The notes under the pieces: generated by a model
Seen by the model: only the letters and a program-made list of their open reading frames with translations
What the model was told of the DNA's origin: nothing
Databases searched by the model: none
Origin: Pyrus communis
Lineage: Eukaryota; Streptophyta; Magnoliopsida; Rosales; Rosaceae
Assembly: GCF_963583255.1 (NCBI RefSeq)
Contig: NC_084818.1
Location: 11,720,222 to 11,784,221, forward strand
Direction of reading: 5' to 3'
Length of the DNA: 64,000 bases
Position numbers and translations under genes: made by a program
Part shown: piece after piece, positions 1 through 9,900 of the stretch
Layout: each line of letters opens with the position of its first letter
Position numbering within the stretch: position 1 is the first letter of the stretch

Positions 1-1
1 T

Positions 2-2449
2 TCCAGACAAGTTGTTGTTGGACAAGTCCAACTTACCAAGGCCAGATATTCCAAAGAGATTTGTTGGAATTGTACCATGTATTTGGTTGTTTGACAAATC
101 AAGCAAATCTAAAGATTGCAACTTCCCGATCTTTGGAGTTATTTGACCTGTTAAGTTGTTTCTTGACAAGTTTAAGGAAACCAACCCCACAAGATTAGTG
201 ATTTCACTAGGAATCTCCCCTGTTAATCGGTTGCTCGACAGATGAATACTCTTTACAAGCCCCAGAGTACTTTTGTATTTGGACATTATGCCTTTCCATA
301 TCAAGGATGATTCATCTTCATAATACTCCCACTTGCCAATCAAGGTTACATTATAGGTATGATTTTGAGTTAGACTTGAACTTCCTTTTTGAGCCAAATT
401 AGTCAAATTGTCAAGGCATTTGGGTATACTTCCAGAGATGTTATTCATCGACAAATCCAGAATTTGAATGCCTCTCATATTACACAATTGTGATGGAATG
501 CTTCCATAGAAGTGATTAGAACGGAGGATAAGGATAGCCAAATTTGGAAGTCCAACCCCTAACCATTCAGGTATAAAACCTGATAATTTATTTTCCCCAA
601 CATCAAAAACTATGAGACTTGTACAGTTGTTCAAGGATGAAGGCAATTCCCCAACAAACCTATTGTTATTTAGTTTCAGTGTTTGAATAGAAGATAAAAA
701 GCCCATTGTGGTAGGAATTTTCCCTAAAATGGAATTGTCACTCAAGTCTAGAATGACTAGATTTTCAAAATGTGTCCAACAATTAGGAAGTTTTTCATAT
801 AAATTGTTGCTTGATAGATCAAGAAAGTATAATGTGCTAACCTCATTTGGAGTCTTTGGACACAAGAAAGAAATTGGCCCTGAAAGCTTATTGTTGGAGA
901 GATCAAGAGATGACGCTTTGGAAAGGAATGAAGGGATTGAACCTTCCAATTGGTTCCAACTCAAATTCACATCAGGAGGGGAAGATGAGGTAAACTCAAA
1001 TCTTGAATTTGGAATTATTCCTCTAATTCGGTTGTTGGAGATATCTATAGAATTAATTTCATGATCATGATGCAGTGTGCCCCAAAACCAACTTGGAAGG
1101 ATATCAGAAATGCCTGCATTAGAAATATCAAGATCCAAATAACTTTTCTGAGTCTTAAGCCATTTTGGAAAATGTGGACCTATCTTGCAAAACCCCAAAT
1201 ATATGGAAACCAATTGGAAAGGAGGAACCCAATTAGAATTGAAGTCTAAAGCTAGTGAGGTAGAGGACAAATCCAAAATTATTAATCTAGAGAGATTGGA
1301 GAAGTGGCTTTCTGAAACCACACCTTCCAAAGCATTCATACCAAGGCGGATAGTCTCAAGCGTAGACATATGGCCAATGTTTTCAGGCATTGTTCCACTC
1401 AATTGATTGTCATAGAGGTCTAATTTTTTCAATGACGAAAAGTTTTTGAGATTAGGAATTGATTCAGAAAGAGAATTGTTTGAGAGGCTTAGAGTCTCTA
1501 ATGAGTTCTTATCAGGGCATGTAGACATTAATGTTTGAACCAGCTTGGAAAGTTGTATACTCAAAATGTTGTTGCGAAAGAGCAATGCCTGCAAACTACA
1601 TAACTCGGAAAAAGATTGCGGAATCCCTCCTTCAATTTGGTTATGGGAGAGATCAAGATAGGCAAGAGAGCTCATGTTTCCAAAAACATCAGGAAGTGAA
1701 CCCGTGAAGTTATTGCGAGAGAGGCCAAGTTGAACAAGGCTGGTACTGAAGTTGGACAACCATAAAAATATTGAAGAAGATGTGAGTTGGTTGAAACTGA
1801 GATCAACATGAGCAAGAGATTTAGAAGAATTTATGTTAAAAAGAGTACTGGAATGAATTGCAGGAGAAGAAAGACCACACCCTATTAATGTCAAGTTTGT
1901 AAGTTTAGGAAGCTTACTAACCATTTCCAGCCAGTCAGGAACATTACTGAGATTGTTGTAACTCAAGTCTAAATATGTTAAAGAAGAAAGACGAGGGAGC
2001 CAGGAATTCAGATTTTCTACATTGTTAAAGTCATTCCCATTGAAATCAAAATATTGCAAGTGGGTAAGGTTTCCAACCTGACTTGATATTCGACCACCAA
2101 GAAAGTATCCTCCACTAAGATCAAGTTTGACAACGTGGCCCGTGTATTCGTCACAGTAGACTCCTATCCATGATGCACAACAATCTTGTTTTTGGGCTTC
2201 ACTGCCCCACGAAGAGAGGCTATTGTAGTCATCCACGAGGTCTTGTTTGATTGCAAGGAGAGCTTCCCTTTCCCTCTCTATGCACCTGATCACCTTCAGC
2301 ACCTTAGCAATATGCTTGTGGCCTGCTACTCCTGAAGAAATATTATTGAATTCATGGGACAGGGAAAGGTTGCAATATTGTAGCAAAATTAGCACCACAA
2401 CTATTGAAGCATGAAATAGTTTCAAGCACCTAATTCCCTCGCCCTGCAT
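2..2449 (-). CDS. LRR receptor-like protein (Cf/EIX/HcrVf type), N-terminal part, runs off left edge
   Basis: The minus-strand frame opens at ATG 2449 and stays open for 816 codons to the window edge, so the gene is partial at its C-terminus. Seen: a hydrophobic signal peptide (about residues 1-30), an LRR N-terminal cap with CIEREREALLAIKQDL, the DCC and W-x-GVYCD motifs typical of plant receptor-like proteins, then repeated LxxLxLSxNxLxGxIP leucine-rich repeats (for example LDLSNNNLSG at the edge). There is no intron, as is usual in this family. The family acts at the plasma membrane as extracellular ligand receptors that partner with SOBIR1-type kinases; members include tomato Cf and EIX proteins and apple HcrVf. 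The transmembrane segment and any kinase domain lie outside the window, so an RLP cannot be strictly separated from an RLK. The open frame over 2.4 kb argues for a functional gene. Confidence 0.93.
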   Translation of the reverse strand, partial: MQGEGIRCLKLFHASIVVVLILLQYCNLSLSHEFNNISSGVAGHKHIAKVLKVIRCIEREREALLAIKQDLVDDYNSLSSWGSEAQKQDCCASWIGVYCDEYTGHVVKLDLSGGYFLGGRISSQVGNLTHLQYFDFNGNDFNNVENLNSWLPRLSSLTYLDLSYNNLSNVPDWLEMVSKLPKLTNLTLIGCGLSSPAIHSSTLFNINSSKSLAHVDLSFNQLTSSSIFLWLSNFSTSLVQLGLSRNNFTGSLPDVFGNMSSLAYLDLSHNQIEGGIPQSFSELCSLQALLFRNNILSIQLSKLVQTLMSTCPDKNSLETLSLSNNSLSESIPNLKNFSSLKKLDLYDNQLSGTMPENIGHMSTLETIRLGMNALEGVVSESHFSNLSRLIILDLSSTSLALDFNSNWVPPFQLVSIYLGFCKIGPHFPKWLKTQKSYLDLDISNAGISDILPSWFWGTLHHDHEINSIDISNNRIRGIIPNSRFEFTSSSPPDVNLSWNQLEGSIPSFLSKASSLDLSNNKLSGPISFLCPKTPNEVSTLYFLDLSSNNLYEKLPNCWTHFENLVILDLSDNSILGKIPTTMGFLSSIQTLKLNNNRFVGELPSSLNNCTSLIVFDVGENKLSGFIPEWLGVGLPNLAILILRSNHFYGSIPSQLCNMRGIQILDLSMNNISGSIPKCLDNLTNLAQKGSSSLTQNHTYNVTLIGKWEYYEDESSLIWKGIMSKYKSTLGLVKSIHLSSNRLTGEIPSEITNLVGLVSLNLSRNNLTGQITPKIGKLQSLDLLDLSNNQIHGTIPTNLFGISGLGKLDLSNNNLSG

Positions 2450-2530
2450 CTTAACAACAATGGAGAAGAAAAAGTATACAGGCTCCGTTGTAGGAAATTG
2501 GAAAGTAATTTGGAAGAGCAACACTGCAAA

Positions 2531-2540
2531 GTATATATAC
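2531..2540 (-). promoter_or_regulatory. candidate TATA box of the LRR receptor-like gene
   Basis: GTATATATAC lies about 80-90 bp upstream of the ATG at 2449 on the minus strand. This is a normal position for a TATA box giving a 50-60 nt leader. It rests on motif and distance only. Confidence 0.45.
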
Positions 2541-3693
2541 ACATACACGATTGGATCGACGTACAAAAAACTGCGAAGTAAAAAGCAAAATGTCTGCTTT
2601 TCCACGTAAACTGGGCCCAAACTTTCTTAGTCAATATCATTCCATTATTTGCACTGACGTATTTGAAAAAAACAATTAAAATTGAACATATCACATTAAA
2701 ATTACTAAAAGGTTCCACAATATTGATTTCACTTACTGTTGTTGCTAGAAAATAATTTAGAATGGAAATGGCATCTATGTGAGATAATCAAAGACATACT
2801 GCCACAAGAAGCTAAAAGGAAATTAAGAAAAAAAGAAGAAGGAATAGCTATAGCAAACACACAGACGCCACAACTAACGCTTAACCAGTGCATCCTTCCT
2901 TGCATCCAACCCCATTCTCCCCCTCTCTCTCTCTCGCTCAAACTAAAATGAAAATTTTCAAATTGAGGTGGGTAAGGATGCCATCGGGTATAGTTGGGAC
3001 TTGGGAGAGATTAGGTTGGGCTGGGTTTAGTTGGGATGGTGGGGATAGGAGAAATTTTTCATTGTAACCAGAACACGGATGATACACCACGTGTTTTTAT
3101 ACAAATGGTGGAAAATTATATTTTTTTATGTTATTAACTTTTTAGCACACATATCTCATTATTTGTATAGTGACACGTAGTGTACCACTCTGTGTTCTGG
3201 TCACATTGAAAAATCTCTCATGGGGGTAGAGGTGGGGATGTTGTGAGGAATCAAGGATGGGGAAGGGAATGGTGTTGGGATTTTGGGGACGGGTAATGCG
3301 GAAACTAAATTTGTAGACAAAATTTTGTAAGCTAAATGATATTGAAGTCAATGATTGGATTTACTTAAACATAGATAAACATGCTCATTCCTATTAGTAA
3401 TACATCATTTAGTTTGCAAATTTTGTCTTCAAATTTAGTATCCCTAGCATTACCCCTCCTAATAATGATGTGTCACCAATAAGAATGACCATGTTTATAA
3501 ACGCTTAAGTAATAAACTAATCATTAACTTTCATGTCCTTAATTTCTAAAATTTTGTCTACAAATTTAATTTTCCTAGTATTACACTTTAGGGAGAGGTC
3601 GAGGGATTTTTTTTTTTTTTTTCTCTTTTAAATTCATTGGATGTGTGGTCCTCACATAGATACCATGCCAGCACATTAACTAAAATTTTGAAC

Positions 3694-3881
3694 CGGATCC
3701 CCTCCGAATCATTTGGAACTGAGCTAACTCATCAAATGATCCGGACCATTGAAATTTGATTCAATGGGTACAAACAAGGGCCCCACTAAAAGTTATAATA
3801 ATTATAGTCATTAGATCAAATTTCAATGGTCCGGATCATTTGATGAGTAGGCTCAGTTCCAAATGATCCGGAGGGGATCCG
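3694..3881. mobile_element. short MITE / foldback element with about 68-bp inverted arms
   Basis: The left arm begins CGGATCCCCTCCG and is matched in inverse by CGGAGGGGATCCG at 3869-3881. The arms pair for about 68 bp through ATCATTTGG and AATGATCCGGACCATTGAAATTTGAT. The spacer is about 45 bp and AT-rich. Related TIR sequences occur at 15000 and 16614. No clean TSD was found, so the superfamily is not assigned. Confidence 0.7.
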
Positions 3882-3936
3882 ACTCCCTAAAATTTTAACA
3901 AAGTTAATGGCATAGGGCAAAGTGAAAGACACTTAG

Positions 3937-4283
3937 CCCTAGTTTGGTACTGAGGTGATTCTAAAAAAAGTGGATGTCAAAAAAAGCTGGGAGCTTTTTT
4001 AATGTTTGGTAAACATTCAACTTCAGCTTTTTTTTCACAGTTTTGAATGAAAAAAAAAAGCCAAAAACACAAAGCTGCAAAACCCAGCTTTGAAAAACCA
4101 GTTTTTTTCACATTTGTTTTACATAAAAGTTTATCAAACACTATAATACTGTTTTTTTTTTTCAAAAGCACTTTTACAAAAAAGTATACCAAACACTATG
4201 CTGCTTTATTTTACATCTGCTTATTCTCATAGCACAGCAGAATCAATTTTTTTTCAAAGCACAGCAATACCAAACCAACCTTT
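3937..4283. mobile_element. AT-rich MITE, hAT-like termini
   Basis: The left end CCTAGTTTGGTACTGAGGTG is loosely inverted at the right end (AGCAATACCAAACCAACC). The interior is rich in AAAAGC/GCTTTT tracts, a common plant hAT-MITE composition. A similar element lies at about 42051-42380. No perfect 8-bp TSD is visible. Confidence 0.45.
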
Positions 4284-4575
4284 AGTGAGTTAAGTGAGAA
4301 ATTTTTAAAAAGTGAGAGGATGGTTGAGTTTCAAGAGGCGTTGGAGTAAATAAGCTATTGGATTAGACAAAGACAACTTGAGTGGTTAGGTATTGACTTG
4401 ACTTACTAGTTGACTAATTTGTAAAAATATTGATTATGGGATTTTCTTGGGTGCTCCTAAGTATCCAGTACATCGAATATTTTAACCGTTATTTTTCTTA
4501 AATATAAAAATTAAAATCTAACGATTAAAACTTCAGATTATCCAAATTCTTTTGATGTGGTAGAGACTACATTGC

Positions 4576-4580
4576 AATGG
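4576..4580. repeat. target-site duplication AATGG, left
   Basis: AATGG directly precedes the 5' LTR and is repeated at 14030-14034 directly after the 3' LTR, defining the insertion. Confidence 0.95.
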
Positions 4581-4753
4581 TGTAACATCCCGTCCCAAAT
4601 TTCATTTTAACGTACATGGGAAATTACGATTTTACCCCCTAGTTCGTTATTTTACGTGTAGTTTTGTGTAGTGTGGTGTGGTAGGACCACACACACTCAC
4701 ATATCACCCTCACTCTCCCGGGATTCCCTCCCTCATTCCCTCACTTTCTGTCA

Positions 4754-4784
<31 letters not shown>

Positions 4785-6835
4785 CCCGAGCTCCCTTTTC
4801 CTCTTCTTCTTCATTCAACACATGGGCACACATACAAACATACTCAAACCTTCACCAATCAAGAAACCAATTACACCATTGAACTCGTGAGGTTGTGAGG
4901 AGCACAACCATACCAATTCCAGGTAAGAATTCGAACGTTTTCACGTCGTTTCAACAATGGCCGAATTATGCACTGTTCATGCAAACCTAAACTAGTGTGT
5001 TTTTGGAATTTCTAAGCTTGTAGATGTGTTTGTGAGGTCCCAAGGAGCCTCGGAGTGGTTCGTTGGGTGAGTTTGGACGTCGGGATCGTCCTGTGCAAAG
5101 TTGGCCGAGTTTTGACCTTGAAGACAGGTGAGATTCCTTAATTTTTAGGCCTTAAAACTAGTCTAACGTTGTTCTACTAGTCCTAAGCTTCATTTTGGTA
5201 TAAAGATCGTGAAAAATGGTTGAAAAACGAAGGAGAAAACAAAGTTTGAAAAATTCCCAGTTTTCCGACGCCGTCGCCGGCGCCGGAGTCTCGCCGGAGA
5301 AGAAAGGGGAATATTCCGTTAACCCTAACGGAATATTCCTAACGGCAGTTGACGCCGTCAGTTAAGTATAACGGAATATTCCGTCAGGTTAAAGGAGTAT
5401 TCCTGACGGCGTCAGTTGACGCCGTCAGTGTGCAGTGCACGTGGCCGTGCGTGGGGGCGCGTAGGGCCGTGCATAGGACGGCGCGTGGGGGCGCGTGCGT
5501 GGTCCAAAAATTATTTTAAAAATATGGGTGTGATCCTGAGGTTGTGTAGGTCACGTTGGTATATTCAATTGTCCATTTTGAGCAATGTATGAGAAGTTAT
5601 TACGAAAAGTTGCTTAGGTGCTTTTAAATTAACGTTTTCGTAACTTTGTCGCGTATAGGTGATTCGTTTTCCGAGGACGAGCGTACACATTCGAGACAGG
5701 GGGGCTACGACCCTTCTAATTATCAGTGAGTGGGCTTTTGTTTTCCGTATATACCTATATACATTTATATTCCCAGAAATTAAATAGAAAAGGTTATTTG
5801 TTTATGCCATGCATCATATGAATGTTGTTTACGCATCATCGCATGTACTAGTAGTGGCATACATATATATAAATGTGTATTTGGTGCCGTGGACGCACAG
5901 GTAAGTGCCAGGTAAGCGGTATTCATGTTGTTATGCAATAGTAATTTGAGATGCTTAGAGAGCTCATAATCTGCACCCCCGGTGTTAGTGCTCCCGCCCA
6001 GAGAGGGGCAGAGTCCTTCACGTGATGTTCACCAGCACCACACGCTCGCCTTGGATCCAAGTTAGGTGCAAGCCTTGTCGTGCAGACCACATTAGGTGGT
6101 TCCGACTCGTAGGTGACCCGCGATTATTCGCACAGTCTTCACGTGATCGTAGCACTAGAGCGTATATATTACACCCAGTCCTGTCGTACAGATCACGTTA
6201 GGTGGTTCCGACTCGTGTGCAGATTCAGATGTTGAGTTGAGATTGGAGCTCTATATGCAGCGGTACATGTCACGTTAGGTGACTCCCGGCTGCCAGATTA
6301 TATGTTATTAATGTGAATTACGCTTGAGCATTTACATTTGATTACGATATTCTGTTGTGGCATATTCTCGAGCATGAATGGCATATCATGGAGCATGATT
6401 GACATATCTATACATACGTATATATGTTCATTTTCTGGGAAGTATACAGGTTTTACGGCGAGGGGTTAGAATGTATTTTGCTAAAGAGTTTTCAAAGAAC
6501 TTTGTTTTTGCCCACTCACGCTTTTGTTTTTGCGCCCCTCCAGGTTCTAGTGGTCTAGCAGGTTCAGTGGTTTATCCCAGAGGGCGTCCCGGCATTTCTG
6601 ACAGACACTCACCATTGTAGGGTCACCTTCGGGTGTATATATGTCGCATTTTTCCTTTTTGACTGCTGTAAACTTGCTCTGAATTGTGTCTCACATACAC
6701 TAGTACTTTGTATGCTAGTAGATTTTTAATTATTCGTACTTTTATATTACTATCTTAATAGCTTCCGCACGCGCACATGGCTACGTCACCTTCGTGTGAC
6801 GGCCAGCATGCCCTGATCTCGGTCGGGGTGTGTCA
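4581..6835 (+). repeat. 5' LTR (2255 bp)
   Basis: Starts TGTAACATCCCG and ends GGGGTGTGTCA, repeated at 11783-14029. It holds a (CT)n tract near 4758-4785, four GGAATATTCC-like palindromes at 5308-5403, a hairpin at 5403-5428, GC-rich sequence, and several motifs resembling splice donors (CCAGGTAAG near 4918, CACAGGTAAGTGCC near 5897) and an acceptor-like pyrimidine tract ending CCTCCAG near 6543. Confidence 0.95.
5308..5403. promoter_or_regulatory. cluster of GGAATATTCC palindromes (heat-shock-element-like) in the LTR
   Basis: GGAATATTCC occurs at 5308-5317, 5330-5339 and 5373-5382, with GGAGTATTCC at 5394-5403. Each fits nGAAnnTTCn, the dimeric core of a heat-shock element. The same palindrome recurs in the other LTRs of the window. 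Binding is not shown; spacing between dimers is not the ideal contiguous array. Confidence 0.4.
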
Positions 6836-6838
6836 GCT

Positions 6839-6851
6839 TGGTATCAGAGCC
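6839..6851 (+). other. primer binding site (initiator tRNA-Met type)
   Basis: TGGTATCAGAGCC lies 3 nt after the 5' LTR end at 6835. It is the standard plant LTR-retrotransposon primer site complementary to the 3' end of initiator tRNA-Met. Confidence 0.93.
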
Positions 6852-6912
6852 TAGGTTTGGCAGTCCTGTGTCTTTGTGAGTATTCTAATAGTTGGTGTCT
6901 TCTGTCAGAATC

Positions 6913-9900
6913 ATGCCGCCTCGTCGGGAACCACGTCGCTCAGATGAGTCTAGTTTCCCTGATCTTACTCAGTTGGGGGAAGTGATTGCTACAGCCCTTC
7001 AAACAGTGATGCGCCCTCCCCAGAGGACTCCTCTGGAGACTATGTATAACCTGAAGTTGGATAAGTTTAAAGGTAATGAGGGTCACGAAGGCGCATAACG
7101 TTGGTTGGAACACATAGAGAAGACTTTTCGTGTGTTGCATAACCAGGGGAACCTTCCTATGGAAAGGTGGGTTGAGACAACCTCTTGGTTTCTGGAGATG
7201 GAGTCTGCAGCTTGGTGGGAACAAGAACTTCGTAGGTTGACTCCAGCTCAGAGGACCGATTGGAATGTTTTTAAGGACGTGTTTCAGAGGAGATTTGTAC
7301 CCCCTGAGTATATTGATCGTAAGAAACAGGAATTCACTGAGTTGAAACAGCGAAAGATGACAGCTAACGAGTATTATCGTAAGTTCACTGATTTGTCTCG
7401 TTACTATCCTGATGTCGCTGGTAATCCGTCGGAGATGCTTCGTCGTTTCCGTTTGGGCACTAGGAAGAGATGGCGTTCTATGGCCACTACTACTCACTGT
7501 GAGTCCTACCAGGATTTTTACGAGATACTGTTGAGGATAGAGGACTCAGAAAATATGTCGAGTGACAGTGATGAAGAGAAAAACGGCAATCAGAAGAAAG
7601 ACGACAAAGGGAAAAGTCAAGTGTCGCTTGGGCCTCGCCAAACTCAGAACTTTAAAAGGGGTGGTGCTAGTTCGAGTTCGTCTAGTGGTGGTTTCAGTGC
7701 TTTTGGACAAGGACGAGGAGGTAGGTTTTATGGAGGTGCTCGAGGCCAGAGACAAGGTGATGGTGGTCGAAACCGAATTCCATTTTGCCGTAGATGTAAT
7801 AACCGACATTTCGGCGAATGCAGGCGTGGCAGCGGTGTTTGTTTCACGTGTGGACAGGCGGGACATATAGCGGTGAATTGTCCCCAGGGTCAGCAGCAGA
7901 AGCCGCAGCAGACCTTTATGCCGCCACCTGCACCAATTCGGCAAATCCAGGGTCCGAGTAATTATGGTCAAGCAGGTAGAGGTGGTGCCTATCACTATCA
8001 GGGTGATGTTGTTCCCTATGCCCCGGGACCGTATCAGTACCCCCAGGACCCGTATTCACAAGGTGGTTATCCCCCGTATCCCAGCAACTACATGCCGTAT
8101 CCTCCAGCTCCGATAGGTGGTTCTCAGTGGTACCAAGGAGGACAATATCAGCAGAGTGAGAATGCCACTAGTAGTGCAGGGTCTTCGAGACAGATGGGTC
8201 AGCCCAGTCAGGGGCGTGGAGCTCAAGGTCGCGGTGTTCAAGCGAGCAGAGGTCGTGGTGGACGACAGCAGGGCCAGGGTCGTATTCACAATATTTCCCT
8301 GCAGGATGCTCAGAACAACCCGGACTTGATTATGGGTACGTTAAACATTCTTGGTTATTTTGCTAGAGTCTTAATTGATTGTGGAGCTACACATTCCGTT
8401 ATTTCTCATACATTTGCTCAAGTAACGCAACCTCGCCCCACACCTCTAGGGTACGATTTAGAGTTCGCTATGCCTAGAGGAGAGAGATGTGTTGTAGATT
8501 GTATGTACCCAGGATGTCCAGTGATAGTAGAGGGTGTTGTTATGCCCGCTGATCTTATCCCGTTAGATATTGTCGATTTTGATGTGATATTGGGCACAGA
8601 TTGGTTGCACTTCTATCGTGCCAACATTGATTGTTACGGGAAAGTAGTTATGTTTCACCGTCCTGGATTACCTAAGGTTACTTTTGTGGGTGAACAGAGT
8701 GGGGTAAGACACGACGTTATTTCAGCTTTGCGAGCGAAGAAACTGTTGACTAAAGGTTGTCAGGGATATCTAGCTCATGTGGTGCTAGAGGAGACCGTTC
8801 CTAGCAGAATTGAGGATGTGAGAGTGGTTAGACACTTCCCTGATGTTTTTCCTGAGGATTTACCTGGTTTACCCCCAGATCGAGATGTGGAGTTCACCGT
8901 TGAGTTGCTTCCAGGTACAAATCCTATTTCTTTAACTCCTTATCGTATGGCTCCCGCTGAGTTAAGGGAATTGAAAGTGCAGTTACAGGAATTAGTGGAT
9001 AAGGGATTTATTCAGCCTAGTACTTCACCTTGGGGCGCTCCAGTGTTGTTTGTGAGAAAGAAAGATGGGACTTTGAGGCTGTGTATCGACTACAGGCAAT
9101 TGAATCGGGTGACGATTAAAAACCGTTATCCATTGCCTCGTATCGATGATTTGTTTGATCAGCTGAGAGGTGCTTGTGTATTTTCTAAGATAGACTTGAG
9201 GTCTGAGTACTATCAGCTGAAGATTAGTAGGGATGATGTTCCTAAGACGGCGTTCAGGACTCGTTACGGTCATTACGAGTTTCTAGTTATGCCATTTGGG
9301 TTGACGAATGCACCAGCAGCTTTTATGGATTTAATGAACCGGGTATTTCAGCCTTACCTGGATAGATTTGTCATTGTCTTCATTGACGATATTCTGGTGT
9401 ATTCTAAGTCCAAAGCGGAGCATGTTCGACATCTTACTTTGGTGTTGAAGAGGTTGAGAGAACACCAATTGTATGCTAAGTTTAGCAAGTGTCAGTTCTG
9501 GTTAGATCAAGTCGCGTTTTTGGGGCACATCATTTCTGCTCAAGGCATTCTGGTTGATCCTCAGAAAGTTGCAGCTGTGGAGAGTTGGGAGCAACCACGA
9601 ACCGTCACTGAGGTGAGAAGTTTCATTGGTTTGGCGGGATATTATCGGACATTCGTCAAGGATTTTTCGGTAATTGCCTTGCCACTGACGAGGTTAACAA
9701 GGAAAGACGTTAAGTTTAAGTGGAATGATAAGTGTGAGCAGAGTTTCCAGCAGTTGAAGCATTGTCTTACTAATGCACCTGTTTTGGCACTCCCGGACGA
9801 TAGTGGTGATTTCGAGGTTTATAGCGATGCTTCCTTGAATGGTCTGGGATGTGTATTGATGCAGCATGGTAGGGTGATTGCTTATGCTTCGTGGCAGTTG

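Noticed and set aside
708..1406. Plus-strand frames opposite the receptor gene
   Set aside because: Antisense shadows of the LRR coding frame; the repetitive LRR codons keep the opposite strand open.
4671..4898. 75-aa and 70-aa frames in the 5' LTR, repeated at 11873-12092
   Set aside because: They span the (CT)n tract and differ in length between LTRs; LTR noise.
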